Shown here: piece after piece, positions 1 through 9,519 of the stretch
Layout: each line of letters begins with the position of its first letter
Position numbering within the stretch: position 1 is the stretch's first letter
NCBI GenBank assembly: GCA_035628995.1
Contig: DASPIR010000034.1
Span: forward strand, 124,001-188,000
DNA: 64,000 bases
Direction of reading: 5' to 3'
From: Clostridia bacterium
Lineage (GTDB): Bacteria; Bacillota; Clostridia; Lutisporales; Lutisporaceae
Translations under genes and position numbers: made by a program
The notes under the pieces: generated by a model
Databases searched by the model: none
Told to the model about the DNA's origin: nothing
Seen by the model: the letters and a program-made list of their open reading frames with translations, nothing else

Positions 1-1
1 C

Positions 2-1102
2 TGGGTAGACAAAAAAACCAAGAGAGTACTAGAACCCAATGTACTTGCCCATTCCATATGTGCCATGACTGCTCTTATACCTGTCATACAAAAGGGAGAA
101 ATACAGCTGGATAATAAGGATTTAATTGCTTACTGCCTTGGTGTAAGCTCAATAAAGCAAGCTCGTTTTCTTGTTGATTTTCTTAAGCTGGGGGACTTCT
201 ATTATTCAGGAGAGGATACGGGTGATAATGCATATGGGGAATATAAGATTGTCATCAATAATGAAAATCCTGATATCAGAACACAGTTTTATGCTGCTGA
301 AGCCCTGTCCTCTGCAGTAAGACTGATTAGCGATAACGAGCAATATTCCAGGGAGCCGTTATCCAAGCTTGAAAAGGGATTGGAGATACTTCCGGTAATA
401 TGTGAAAATGTAATTGAAAACATCAATGATATCAGTTCAAGGGATTTGTCCCTAATATGCTTAAGTCTCCTGTCCACACTGAAGCACACTGTTCTGTATA
501 AGGAAATTGCATATAACACCGTTAATGCAATAGGCATTGAGCTATGTGAGCGCCTTGCACATACCGGTGATATTTCCAGAAATATATCCGACGACAGCTC
601 AAGCTCCTTTGTTACCTTATGCAACTGCATGAACTGTTTGATTAAGCTTTATGAGGTCAATTGCATAAGTATATATGAGGCTTCCTACTCAAAGCTCTAT
701 GATAGAATTGACTCCTATTGGGATAGAAGCGGCGGACTCTTTATCACCTCGAGCAAAAGCAAGCAAAAATATAGCTTCAAGGACATATCGGCTGTCCTGG
801 CCGCAATTCGAGCCCTTCGCAGCTGCCTTACCGAGCCTGATCTGTATATGCATGTGGATAGGCAGTTGTCCTCCTTTTATAGCTCAGCAATTATCAGCAG
901 CAAGCTATTCAATAATCAGTTCTATCCTATATTGCAGGATGGCAAGCTGGAGCTTCACAATTTAGGTTCCTCAGTAAAAGATATTGCACCCGTTTTTATG
1001 GAGGGTTTTGAGGTTAAGGTAAATAAAAAGAAGTACTATTGTGAGCCGGGGGTTTTTGAAGCAGAAGAAATACTTCTTGGCTGCAGGTATCTGCTGTATT
1101 GA
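2..1102 (+). CDS. Hypothetical protein, 5'-truncated by window edge
   Basis: The reading frame is open from base 2, so the first in-frame ATG (position 65) is probably internal and the true start lies before the window. About 367 residues are visible. The visible part is mostly alpha-helical, with no signal peptide, membrane segment or catalytic motif I recognise. A Trp-rich stretch followed by GGLF near residue 240 loosely recalls alpha/alpha-toroid proteins, but this is only an impression. It is the only plus-strand gene in the first 17 kb, and its last 67 bases overlap the convergent gene at 1036-1704. I do not recognise the family. Confidence 0.7.
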   Translation, partial: WVDKKTKRVLEPNVLAHSICAMTALIPVIQKGEIQLDNKDLIAYCLGVSSIKQARFLVDFLKLGDFYYSGEDTGDNAYGEYKIVINNENPDIRTQFYAAEALSSAVRLISDNEQYSREPLSKLEKGLEILPVICENVIENINDISSRDLSLICLSLLSTLKHTVLYKEIAYNTVNAIGIELCERLAHTGDISRNISDDSSSSFVTLCNCMNCLIKLYEVNCISIYEASYSKLYDRIDSYWDRSGGLFITSSKSKQKYSFKDISAVLAAIRALRSCLTEPDLYMHVDRQLSSFYSSAIISSKLFNNQFYPILQDGKLELHNLGSSVKDIAPVFMEGFEVKVNKKKYYCEPGVFEAEEILLGCRYLLY

Positions 1103-1704
1103 GTCTCAATAATCCGGTTCCCTGGCTTGAAGAATTCCTGCCATTCCTTATAGCTCATTATCTGGTGGTCTGAGATTATATAAAGACATTCAATATCTTC
1201 CGGAGGGATTTTGTGCATTACGAGCAATTCTGCATCATATCCCTCCCTTTTATCATATCTAACATTTAAATTATCCCTATAGCTCAGGGAATTTTCCCAA
1301 TATTCCTCAACAAATGCCCTTCCATTAACCCTCATATATTCCCGTATATCGCCAAACCCCTCCAAATTTTGAAGAATATATGGCTCATATATGAAATTAG
1401 CCAAATTCTCATTGCAAATCCAACATCTATCCTTCTGTATCTTGACTTTAAGCACAGCACTATGGGAATGCCATTTATGCCCTTTTTTGAAACAGATACT
1501 TGCAAATATTGCTTTCTTTCTCTCTACCCATCCGGGTATAGCTGCAGGCTTGTAATAATCCAAATATGAATGGAAATCATAATATTTGCTGTCATATGTA
1601 GGCTTGTCATCATACTTAATGCCTTCAGCCAGAGTTTTTCCCAAATCTACAATATTGACTACATGATATGCATAACCTTGCTCAGAACAATCCTCAAGCA
1701 TCAT
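1036..1704 (-). CDS. Hypothetical protein (possible ART-like N-terminus)
   Basis: A 222-residue soluble protein with no signal peptide. The start is ATG at 1704, preceded by GGGGGAGC at good spacing. The N-terminus reads YHVVNIVDLGKTLAEGI, which resembles the Y-H-x-T...I...G-(I/L) opening of ADP-ribosyltransferase-fold proteins such as DarT or RNA 2'-phosphotransferase. The rest is rich in Tyr, Trp and His and has one C-x2-C pair (CWIC). The resemblance is weak, no catalytic Glu can be assigned, and the function is unknown. The 3' end overlaps the convergent plus-strand gene by 67 bases, so the two transcripts would be antisense there. Confidence 0.7.
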   Translation of the reverse strand: MMLEDCSEQGYAYHVVNIVDLGKTLAEGIKYDDKPTYDSKYYDFHSYLDYYKPAAIPGWVERKKAIFASICFKKGHKWHSHSAVLKVKIQKDRCWICNENLANFIYEPYILQNLEGFGDIREYMRVNGRAFVEEYWENSLSYRDNLNVRYDKREGYDAELLVMHKIPPEDIECLYIISDHQIMSYKEWQEFFKPGNRIIETQYSRYLQPRSISSASKTPGSQ

Positions 1705-1845
1705 TGTTCATGCTCCCCCGATCCAATTGCTGTTATAGCTTCAACACTTAATCTGTTACATTAGTTTTGACGAATTTGAGAAAATTATAATATTCCCCGG
1801 GCAATATTCGACAGCATACGTTTGAGAGCTTGTAGAAATATATTA

Positions 1846-3501
1846 TTAAAACTTGGCAATATAAGCAGTATATAGAAAGTATACAAAGATATTGTGTATC
1901 AGAATGAACAATGCAAGCTCCGGAAAGCTGTTCAGATAGGTTTTGCTCCTTCTGTACAAACGCACAATAATATACGATAAAGCTGCTGTAATCAGCAGTA
2001 TTGCTATTGGTGACAGCCAATACTTCAGTATGTCCGGCATAAATGGCACTGCCAACGGATTTCTATATATTCTGGCGATACTGAAATACATAAGAAAAGT
2101 TTCTGCCAGAACCCCTATCCTGAAAGTGAGCAAAGGGTTATTGAAAAAGAACTTCCATTCGAAGAAGTCTACAGCAATAGGCCACAGCAGTATAAAAGAC
2201 ACTGTAATCAGATTTATAAAAATGATTAGAAATGAGAATACATATGCCCCAACAGTATCCATTACAGAGAGTTTGATATCGCTCACTGCAGTGCCATTAA
2301 TATTTGACTTGTACTCTTCAGCTGTCGAGGTAAGGTTTACAATATATCTTGATCCGCCTTTGGTCTGCAGAAAGGAAGCCACATATTGGCCTTCAAGCTT
2401 GTTTATTGTAGTGAATGAATTCCACTGTCCCGTGTTTGAAGCAGTCTTTTTATATATTATATTCCCATCATCTATTGCCATGTAGAGAAGCTCAGTGCCT
2501 TCCCTTCTTATAGATGTTCTTATGGGTGTTGTTATTATCACACTTAGCTTATCCGAATCTTCATCAAGACACTTGAGAGAGGAAATGTACGTCTCCTTCT
2601 CATCAGCGCCACCATCAAGCTTAAGCCTCTCAAATGTGAGCTTTTCAACTTTATTTGAAGCTTTTGGCACTCGTCCCATATATGTCTTGGCTACCATACC
2701 CTGGCTGCTGGATTTGCCTAGTTCATAAAATACGTATATGTCCTTATCGTCAAAACCCAGCTCCAGATTATTTATGGAATTGGAGCCCTCCCTTGTAGTA
2801 GTTAAGTTTTCTATTATGACCGGTTCAACTCTTTCAGCAAGGCTGACCGCTGATGGATAATAGCTGAACAGCCTGAATTTATAGTCAGTAGGACTTATTC
2901 TCGCGACACCTGCAACGTGTATACTGCCTTTGCTGTCTCTGGCAGCGTTAATTTTAGTAATATCATAAACTGGAGCCTCTGCCATAGATTTTACCAATCC
3001 ATCATCGGAAAAGCCATATAATGCTATTGAGTTCTCAGAGGCAGCTGCAATTGTTAAATCTCCGCTAGTCCCAACCAGCTGAAAATCAAGTATCCCAGAC
3101 AGCAGCTTCTTTTTGTCCGGTTCGTTATTTTTCAGATCAGCATAGAACAAATCATAATTTTCCGTCCAGAAAAGCTTATCTGCTCCCATCTGATATTTTA
3201 CAAGCCTGGCAGGAATATAACCATTGATATTAATAGCCTTCGTATCTACGATAGACCCCTTTATATCAACTTGGATCCTCTGAAAGCCTTTCTCGTCTGC
3301 AAAGACAGCAATGGTATTTGTACCTTCCGTATATATGCTTGGAGTCTTCTTGAAATCAGTAATGCCAAGGGCTATATTCCTGCCCCACATATCCGATGGA
3401 GGTGCAACTCTTTCCTTCAAATACATTCCACTGTGAAAGCATACAATGGATAATATAACTACCACAAATAACAGTAATGCCGTATACTTATGTCTTTTCA
3501 A
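1846..3501 (-). CDS. Membrane-anchored protein with large extracytoplasmic domain
   Basis: A 551-residue protein starting with a Lys/Arg-flanked hydrophobic segment (residues about 6-27) that fits a signal anchor. About 370 residues follow with a beta-rich, repeated-strand appearance, as in propeller-like extracytoplasmic domains. The C-terminal 150 residues hold about four hydrophobic segments. No enzyme motif is visible. It stands alone: about 140 empty bases separate it from the gene downstream, and about 200 bases including the opp terminator lie upstream. Function is unknown; a sensing or envelope role is only a guess from topology. Confidence 0.75.
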   Translation of the reverse strand: MKRHKYTALLLFVVVILSIVCFHSGMYLKERVAPPSDMWGRNIALGITDFKKTPSIYTEGTNTIAVFADEKGFQRIQVDIKGSIVDTKAININGYIPARLVKYQMGADKLFWTENYDLFYADLKNNEPDKKKLLSGILDFQLVGTSGDLTIAAASENSIALYGFSDDGLVKSMAEAPVYDITKINAARDSKGSIHVAGVARISPTDYKFRLFSYYPSAVSLAERVEPVIIENLTTTREGSNSINNLELGFDDKDIYVFYELGKSSSQGMVAKTYMGRVPKASNKVEKLTFERLKLDGGADEKETYISSLKCLDEDSDKLSVIITTPIRTSIRREGTELLYMAIDDGNIIYKKTASNTGQWNSFTTINKLEGQYVASFLQTKGGSRYIVNLTSTAEEYKSNINGTAVSDIKLSVMDTVGAYVFSFLIIFINLITVSFILLWPIAVDFFEWKFFFNNPLLTFRIGVLAETFLMYFSIARIYRNPLAVPFMPDILKYWLSPIAILLITAALSYIIVRLYRRSKTYLNSFPELALFILIHNIFVYFLYTAYIAKF

Positions 3502-3664
3502 TCATTTAACCCCCATTCAAATTATACAAACAAAAATTATATTAAATATTTAGAATTATTTGGATTTTATATGTATATTTTACAGAAAGACTATGCAGAT
3601 TTCTATAACCTAATGTGAAAAATAGATGAAATAACTATTAAATATGCTTCACTAAAAAGAAAAA

Positions 3665-3690
3665 AACAGCTTAGTTTTCACTAAACTGTT
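3665..3690 (-). terminator. Intrinsic terminator of the opp operon
   Basis: On the minus strand the arms AACAGTTTAGT and ACTAAGCTGTT (one mismatch) close on a GAAA loop. A T-rich run (TTTTTTCTTTTT) follows at 3654-3666. It lies 12 bases past the oppF stop codon. Confidence 0.8.
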
Positions 3691-3701
3691 TTCGAAATTC
3701 A

Positions 3702-4661
3702 TTATACTATATGGCAAGCTACGAAATGATCCGGAGCAATCTCTCTTAGAGCCGGCATCTGTTGGTGGCAGATGTCCTTCACATATCTGCATCTTCCTTT
3801 GAATCTGCAGCCCGGTGACGGATTTATAGGACTTGGAACATCACCTTCAAGTAATATTCTCTGCCTGTTCTTCTCTATATTCGGGTCCGGAATCGGTATA
3901 GCTGACAAAAGTGCCTGTGTATACGGATGCGTTGGTTTATCATAAAGCTCTATGCTCGAAGCCAGCTCAACCATTGTACCCAGATACATAACAGCTACTC
4001 TGTCTGATATGTGCTTAACCATACTAAGGTCATGGGCTATGAAAAGGTATGTCAGATTCATTTCCTGCTGCAGCTTTATAAGCAGATTAACAACCTGAGC
4101 TTGTATAGAAACGTCCAAAGCTGATATTGGCTCGTCACATACTATGAACTTAGGCTCTATAGCAAGAGCTCTGGCTATACCTATTCTCTGTCTCTGTCCG
4201 CCGCTGAACTCATGAGGGAATCTGCTTGCATGCTCTCTGTTAAGTCCAACAGTCTCCAGAAGGAAATATATTCTCTCCATTCTCTCTTTTCCAGCCATAA
4301 TGGCATGTATGTCAATACCTTCACCGACTATGTCACCTACTGTCATACGTGGGTTTAATGATGCGTATGGATCCTGGAAAATCATCTGGGTGCTCTTTGT
4401 AAATTCCTTATGCTCTTGCCTGGACATCTTGTGAACATCCTTGCCATTATATAATACTTCCCCTGCTGTTGCATCATAAAGCCTTATCATTGTTCTGCCT
4501 GTAGTTGACTTTCCGCAGCCGGACTCTCCAACAAGGCCAAGTGTTTCACCCTCATATATATAGAAGGATAAATCATCTACTGCTTTAAGAATATTGCCTC
4601 CGCCAACGTTGAAATATTTTTTTAAATGATTAACTTCAATAAGCTTTTTATCTTTATTCAT
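3702..4661 (-). CDS. oppF: Oligopeptide ABC transporter ATP-binding protein OppF
   Basis: A cytoplasmic ABC ATPase of 319 residues that would power peptide import with OppD. Walker A is GESGCGKST (about residue 44), the signature is FSGGQRQR, and Walker B ends in FIVCDEPISALD, followed by the H-loop in IAHDLSMV. The C-terminal extension with spaced cysteines (CRFKGRCRY...C) is typical of OppD/DppD-OppF/DppF subunits, where it can bind an Fe-S cluster. The start lies one base after the oppD stop, so translation is probably coupled. It is the last gene of the operon and is followed by a strong hairpin terminator. Confidence 0.95.
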   Translation of the reverse strand: MNKDKKLIEVNHLKKYFNVGGGNILKAVDDLSFYIYEGETLGLVGESGCGKSTTGRTMIRLYDATAGEVLYNGKDVHKMSRQEHKEFTKSTQMIFQDPYASLNPRMTVGDIVGEGIDIHAIMAGKERMERIYFLLETVGLNREHASRFPHEFSGGQRQRIGIARALAIEPKFIVCDEPISALDVSIQAQVVNLLIKLQQEMNLTYLFIAHDLSMVKHISDRVAVMYLGTMVELASSIELYDKPTHPYTQALLSAIPIPDPNIEKNRQRILLEGDVPSPINPSPGCRFKGRCRYVKDICHQQMPALREIAPDHFVACHIV

Positions 4662-4662
4662 C

Positions 4663-5679
4663 TTATTTTACGCCTCCAATTCCTACCGGTCGTTCAACTT
4701 TAGGAGCATTGGGATGAGACAACCAACAAGCTGAGTGATGTCCATCTGCGACCTGCAAAAACTCTGGCTGCATTTCCTTACAGATAGACATGCAGTATTC
4801 ACACCTTGCTGCAAATCCGCACCCAACTGGCGGAGCGAACAAGTCTGGTGGTGTGCCATCTATTGGCATAAGATTTTCCTTCTGCTTAGCGTCAAGTCTT
4901 GGAACAGATTTTAATAAGCCCCAAGTATAAGGATGGTGCGGTCTGTAGAATATATCATCAAGGGTGCCGCTTTCAATGATTTTACCCGCATACATTACTA
5001 ATATTCTCTGAGCCATGTCAGCAACAACTCCCAAGTCATGGGTAATAAGTATTATTGCTGTATTAAGCTCTTTCTGGAGATCCTGCATAAGGTCTATAAT
5101 CTGCGCCTGTATAGTAACGTCAAGGGCTGTTGTAGGCTCGTCAGCTATTAGAAGCTTAGGATTACATGCAAGAGCTATAGCTATCATGGCCCTCTGCCTC
5201 ATACCGCCGCTGAACTCATGAGGATACTGCTTCATTCTTCTCTCTGCATTCGGTATATTAACAAGCTTAAGCATTTTCAGTGCTTCTTCGTTTGCCTGCG
5301 ATTTGCTTAAATGTCTATGCTTTATTAGACCTTCCATTATCTGTTTACCAATTGACATAGTCGGATTCAGAGAGGTCATTGGGTCCTGAAATATCATACC
5401 GATTTCAGAGCCTCTTATTACCTGCATCTCTCTTTCAGAGAGCTTCAATATTTCTTTGTCGTTAAACATTATGCTCCCATTTTTAACCCTGCCTGGAGGT
5501 GAGGGAATAAGTCTCATAATAGACTGAGCAGTAACGCTCTTTCCACAGCCAGATTCTCCAACTATAGCAATGGCTTCTCCCTTGTCAAGGTGGAAAGAAA
5601 CTCCTCTAACCGCTTTGACTTCTCCTGCATAGGTATCAAAGGAAACTTCCAAATCTTTTAATTCTAATAATCTATCCAT
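4663..5679 (-). CDS. oppD: Oligopeptide ABC transporter ATP-binding protein OppD
   Basis: An ABC ATPase of 338 residues, partner of OppF. Walker A is GESGCGKSVT (about residue 41), the signature is FSGGMRQR, Walker B is LLIADEPTTALD, and the H-loop lies in ILITHDLGVV. The C-terminal oligopeptide-transporter domain carries the Cys motif CGFAARCEYC...C. The gene starts 14 bases after the oppC stop with AGAGGTGAGG in front. The substrate class (di- versus oligopeptide) cannot be settled from the ATPase. Confidence 0.95.
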   Translation of the reverse strand: MDRLLELKDLEVSFDTYAGEVKAVRGVSFHLDKGEAIAIVGESGCGKSVTAQSIMRLIPSPPGRVKNGSIMFNDKEILKLSEREMQVIRGSEIGMIFQDPMTSLNPTMSIGKQIMEGLIKHRHLSKSQANEEALKMLKLVNIPNAERRMKQYPHEFSGGMRQRAMIAIALACNPKLLIADEPTTALDVTIQAQIIDLMQDLQKELNTAIILITHDLGVVADMAQRILVMYAGKIIESGTLDDIFYRPHHPYTWGLLKSVPRLDAKQKENLMPIDGTPPDLFAPPVGCGFAARCEYCMSICKEMQPEFLQVADGHHSACWLSHPNAPKVERPVGIGGVK

Positions 5680-5692
5680 TTCTTCCTCACCT

Positions 5693-6610
5693 CTACTTTC
5701 TCAATCTTGGGTCAAGGGCATCTCGAAGACCATCACCCAGCATGTTGAAGGACAATATGGCCAAACTTATGGCTGCTGACGGGAATAGAAGCATGTGCGG
5801 CTGAGCAATGATTGCCCTCTGCCCTGTGGCTGCCAAAGTACCCCAGCTTGCGAGAGGCTGTGGAACACCCATACCAATAAAGCTTAGAAAGGCTTCGAAG
5901 AATATACAACCTGGTATAGCAAAAGTCAGTCTAACAATAATCGGCCCTATAACATTTGGTATCAGATGCTTTCCTATAAGTCTTGAAGGGCTCGCACCCA
6001 GTGTTTTCGCTGCTAAAACAAATTCCTGCTCCTTGATCTGCAGTATCTGCCCTCTGACTATTCGAGCCATAGGCAGCCAGTGCAAGGCGGAAATCGCTAA
6101 AATAACTGTCAGTAACCCCGGCCCCATAACCATTATAAGAAGTATCATTATGACAACTTCCGGTATACTCCACAGTATGTCAACTATACGCATCATCATG
6201 TTATCCACCTGTCCGCCTTTGAAACCGGAAATCCCACCATATATCGTACCTAAAACCAATTCAATAAGAGCACCGACCAATCCTATAAGGAGTGAAATCC
6301 TTGCTCCTATCCAGACTCTTACAAACAAGTCACGGCCTAATTCATCTGTTCCAAACAAATGCCCTTGTACCCCAGGCTTTCCATTTGTAAGCATAAGATT
6401 CTGCTCAGAAAATGAGTAAGCTGAAACCATAGGCTGGAAAATCGCCATTAATATAATTAAAGTGAGTATTATAATTGCGGCTATAGCGGAAGGATTCTTC
6501 TTAAGTCTTCTCCATGCATCCTGAAAATATGTCAAGCTTGGTCTTACTATAGCCTGTGCAGTACTTAAGTCCTTGCCTACAACCGTAAATTGTTCTCTTT
6601 GCAATTCCAT
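5693..6610 (-). CDS. oppC: Oligopeptide ABC transporter permease OppC
   Basis: An inner-membrane permease of the OppC/DppC type. I place the start at ATG 6610 (305 residues) because a near-perfect AAAGGAGGGG site lies 8-10 bases upstream, just after the oppB stop. A longer reading back to TTG 6649 would run through oppB and this ribosome site. One N-terminal membrane helix (about residues 38-60 of the 305) is followed by an extracytoplasmic stretch and five more helices. The EAA-type cytoplasmic loop is seen around AAKTLGASPSRLIGKHLIPN. It would pair with OppB to form the channel. Confidence 0.93.
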   Translation of the reverse strand: MELQREQFTVVGKDLSTAQAIVRPSLTYFQDAWRRLKKNPSAIAAIIILTLIILMAIFQPMVSAYSFSEQNLMLTNGKPGVQGHLFGTDELGRDLFVRVWIGARISLLIGLVGALIELVLGTIYGGISGFKGGQVDNMMMRIVDILWSIPEVVIMILLIMVMGPGLLTVILAISALHWLPMARIVRGQILQIKEQEFVLAAKTLGASPSRLIGKHLIPNVIGPIIVRLTFAIPGCIFFEAFLSFIGMGVPQPLASWGTLAATGQRAIIAQPHMLLFPSAAISLAILSFNMLGDGLRDALDPRLRK

Positions 6611-6629
6611 TTCAAATTCCCCTCCTTTA

Positions 6630-7559
6630 CTATTTACTTGAGCCATCAAGTCTGATTCTTGGGTCTATAAGTCCGTATAAAATATCAATTAGAAGATTTA
6701 TAAATACCATTAATGTGCCCACAAAGGCTGTTATGCCTGTTATTAAGGAGTAATCCTGAGTATTTATGCTCTGTACATAGAACTTACCAATACCAGGTAT
6801 TGCGAATATTGTCTCTACAACAAATGAACCTGCTAAAATAGCGGCAACAAATGGACCAAGTACTGTGATAACAGGAAGAATTGCGTTCCTGATTTCATGG
6901 CTCCAAATAATTTTCAGCTGTGAAAGCCCCTTTGCCTTTGCGGTCTTAATATAATCCTGTCCAATTACGTCAAGCATCTGAGATCTCATAAATCTTGCAA
7001 TCTGTGCAATCATACCTAACGAAAGCGCAAATGTCGGCATTAATGTGTGCGCAAAGGACTTATATTGTGCAACGGGCAAGATCTTTAACTTAACCCCCAA
7101 GTAGTATTGTAGAACAGCAGCTACAACGAAGGCCGGTATAGAAACACCTACAACGGCAACCAATATTGAGAACCGATCCCACCCTTTATTGTGGTTAAGT
7201 GCCGCAACAATGCCTAGCAATATTCCTACTGTAAAGCCAAATATTATTGCTCTAGCACCAAGGTCTGCTGTATATGGTAAACCTTCCTTTATGATAGTGT
7301 TAACTGTCCTGTCCTTCCTTTGGAAGGACGTACCCAAATCACCCTGTACGAAATTCTTCATATAAATTCCATACTGTATAACCAATGGTTTGTCGAGTCC
7401 ATAACGTGCTCTGAGCTGCTCTTTTAGCTCTGGTATAACCCTTTTCTCATTCATGAAGGGGTCTCCAGGAATTGCCTGCATCATAAACCAGGTAAGGCTT
7501 ACTACTACCCATATTGTTACTAGAGCAGCAGCAATACGTTTCAAAATATATTTGAACAT
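6630..7559 (-). CDS. oppB: Oligopeptide ABC transporter permease OppB
   Basis: An inner-membrane permease of the OppB/DppB type with six predicted helices. The EAA loop is around KTAKAKGLSQLKIIWSHEIRN. I prefer ATG 7559 (309 residues, MFKYILKR, a typical family start). An AAAGGTGGTG site stands about 12 bases before it. The alternative TTG at 7568 leaves only three bases from that site, so the choice is not certain. The gene follows oppA after a strong intercistronic hairpin, the usual arrangement when binding protein is made in excess over permease. Confidence 0.93.
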   Translation of the reverse strand: MFKYILKRIAAALVTIWVVVSLTWFMMQAIPGDPFMNEKRVIPELKEQLRARYGLDKPLVIQYGIYMKNFVQGDLGTSFQRKDRTVNTIIKEGLPYTADLGARAIIFGFTVGILLGIVAALNHNKGWDRFSILVAVVGVSIPAFVVAAVLQYYLGVKLKILPVAQYKSFAHTLMPTFALSLGMIAQIARFMRSQMLDVIGQDYIKTAKAKGLSQLKIIWSHEIRNAILPVITVLGPFVAAILAGSFVVETIFAIPGIGKFYVQSINTQDYSLITGITAFVGTLMVFINLLIDILYGLIDPRIRLDGSSK

Positions 7560-7593
7560 CTCTTCCAAACACCACCTTTACATTTTTTCAAGT

Positions 7594-7624
7594 AAGAAGG
7601 TATATGCTAAGCATATACCTTCTT
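7594..7624 (-). other. oppA-oppB intercistronic hairpin
   Basis: Perfect 14-bp inverted repeat (AAGAAGGTATATGC / GCATATACCTTCTT) with a 3-base loop between oppA and oppB. No T-run follows on the minus strand, so it is not a classical terminator. Such hairpins are known to protect the upstream binding-protein mRNA or limit read-through. Confidence 0.75.
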
Positions 7625-7644
7625 GAAATCAATCTGTTATTATT

Positions 7645-9297
7645 TTATTTTGCCTTTCCTTCTATCCATGCATATATGAACTGGATGTCAGGTGAGAAGC
7701 CGTCTCTCTCAAAGCCTTTTACATATTCTCTTACAGCGTAGTTTCTGTATCTCCAGTAGATTGGACCTACTGGCATATCTTCCATAAGTATGTCTTCCGC
7801 CTGTCTCATCAGAGCAAACTTCTTTGCCTTGTCTGGCTCAGCTTTTGCGTCTTTGATAAGCTTATCATACACTGGATTGCTGTATGCTGGGTCATTGTTT
7901 CCACCGCCTGTTACATACAGGTCAAGGTCTGTCATTGGGTCTGGATAGTCCGGGCCCCAACCAGCAAGGGATATTTCGTAGTCATGCTTCTGCTGTCTGT
8001 CTATTCTTACAGCTGATGGAACTGCTTCTATCACTATTTCTACACCAAGGTTCTTCTTCCACATTTCCTGGAAGGCTTGTGCATATGTCTGTGCAGTTGC
8101 TTGATCATTGCACATAAACTTCAGCTTTGGAATTGCTGTAATTCCAAGTTCTTTCATACCTTGTGCAAGGAGAACCTTTGCACCATCAACGTCGTTATCC
8201 TTGAAGTATCCTGGCTTAGCTGCTCTCCATGGAGTCTTGCCATCAGCATCAGGAATAAGGTCAGGTTGTACGTATGCAGTTGCTGGTACCCATGGCTGTC
8301 TTGCAACGTTGTCTATAAAGCTCTGTCTGTCAATAGCAAATGTTAAAGCTTTTCTTATGTTCTTATTCTTAAGTACCGGATGTGTTGTGTTGAAGTCAAA
8401 GAACCATACTGAACCGTCAGCATACTTTTTAACTTCACCCTTTGTAAGTGCTGCCTTTTGGTCAGCATCAAGAGATATTGTATGATCAAGTTCACCTGAT
8501 TCATACATGTTGAACATTGTTGAATCTTCAGTTATCATAAGGCCAGTAACCTTATCAAGCTTTATAGCAGCTACATCCCAGTATTCTGGATTCTTTACGT
8601 ATACCATTTCTGCTTCATGCTGCCATGATTCAATTTTGAATGGTCCGTTTGTGAGGAAGAATTCTGCCTCTGTATTGAACTTAGCGCCAACCTTCTCAGC
8701 AAATGCCTGCTGTACAGGAGCATATGTCGGGAAAGATACGAGATAATCAAAATAAGTTACAGGCTGTTTAAGTGTGTACTCGATTGTCTTTTCGTCGATA
8801 ACCTTTATACCAACCTGATCAGCTGTTCCTTTGCCTGAGCTATACTCTTCTGCACCAACGATATCATACAAGAAGTATGTGTAGTCTCTTGGAGTCTTTG
8901 GATCCAAAGCTCTCATTGCGCCGTATTTGAAATCAGCTGCAACAACTGGAGTTCCATCAGACCACTTCGCATCTCTCAAATGGAAAGTCCATACTGTTCC
9001 GTCTGCGTTCTGTTCAAACTTTTCAGCGATACCAGGCTTAACCTTACCCTGGCCAGCGCTCCTTGTCAAACCTTCCATAACCCAGTTGTATATCTGGATT
9101 TCACCAGTTGATGACATTCCCTGCCAGTCCAATGTGCTGTTTTCCTGGAATATGTCGATTGTGAGTTCCTGTGGTTCCTTTGGCTGCTCAGTTGCTGTAG
9201 TTGGAGCAGGAGTCGCAGGAGCTTTCGGTCCGCAAGCTGATAATGCTACGCTCAAAATCATCAGCATTGCAAGTACGAGTATTAAAGACTTTTTCAT
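7645..9297 (-). CDS. oppA: Oligopeptide-binding lipoprotein OppA (SBP family 5)
   Basis: Extracytoplasmic solute-binding protein of 550 residues, the usual length for family 5 (OppA/DppA/MppA). A lipoprotein signal peptide ends in a lipobox with the lipidated Cys at residue 22 (LSAC), followed by an Ala/Pro/Thr-rich linker. Family landmarks include VWTFHLRDAKWSDGTP (about residue 105) and the ALTFAIDRQSFID stretch. ATG 9297 has GGGGGATG upstream. It is first in the operon; a sigma-A-like promoter lies about 190 bases upstream. Confidence 0.95.
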   Translation of the reverse strand: MKKSLILVLAMLMILSVALSACGPKAPATPAPTTATEQPKEPQELTIDIFQENSTLDWQGMSSTGEIQIYNWVMEGLTRSAGQGKVKPGIAEKFEQNADGTVWTFHLRDAKWSDGTPVVAADFKYGAMRALDPKTPRDYTYFLYDIVGAEEYSSGKGTADQVGIKVIDEKTIEYTLKQPVTYFDYLVSFPTYAPVQQAFAEKVGAKFNTEAEFFLTNGPFKIESWQHEAEMVYVKNPEYWDVAAIKLDKVTGLMITEDSTMFNMYESGELDHTISLDADQKAALTKGEVKKYADGSVWFFDFNTTHPVLKNKNIRKALTFAIDRQSFIDNVARQPWVPATAYVQPDLIPDADGKTPWRAAKPGYFKDNDVDGAKVLLAQGMKELGITAIPKLKFMCNDQATAQTYAQAFQEMWKKNLGVEIVIEAVPSAVRIDRQQKHDYEISLAGWGPDYPDPMTDLDLYVTGGGNNDPAYSNPVYDKLIKDAKAEPDKAKKFALMRQAEDILMEDMPVGPIYWRYRNYAVREYVKGFERDGFSPDIQFIYAWIEGKAK

Positions 9298-9431
9298 TAA
9301 TTCATCCCCCTTATTTTTGGTTTAGGCGTTTATGTAAATTTTTCGCCTCTCAAAATTTAGTACCTAATAAGTTTACAGGTATAAAGGAAGTCAGCAATGT
9401 AAACATTTTATATGCATAACATGTTAACTCT

Positions 9432-9458
9432 GTGCCATATCCTACAACGATATGGCAC
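9432..9458 (-). promoter_or_regulatory. Hairpin in the oppA leader
   Basis: Perfect 9-bp stem GTGCCATAT / ATATGGCAC with a 9-base loop, inside the predicted 5' UTR of oppA. No T-run follows, so it may stabilise the mRNA or act as a regulator target. No known riboswitch class is recognised. Confidence 0.5.
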
Positions 9459-9490
9459 TATTCCTGTAGCACCTTATCAAGTATAGTATA

Positions 9491-9519
9491 ATATTACATT
9501 AACTGTAGAATTTTTTCAA
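9491..9519 (-). promoter_or_regulatory. Predicted sigma-A promoter of oppABCDF
   Basis: On the minus strand TTGAAA, a 17-base spacer, then TAATAT. The -35 side sits in the imperfect palindrome AATTTT-N6-AAAATT (about 9509-9526), a CodY-box-like arrangement with about four mismatches, so CodY control is possible but unproven. Confidence 0.65.
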
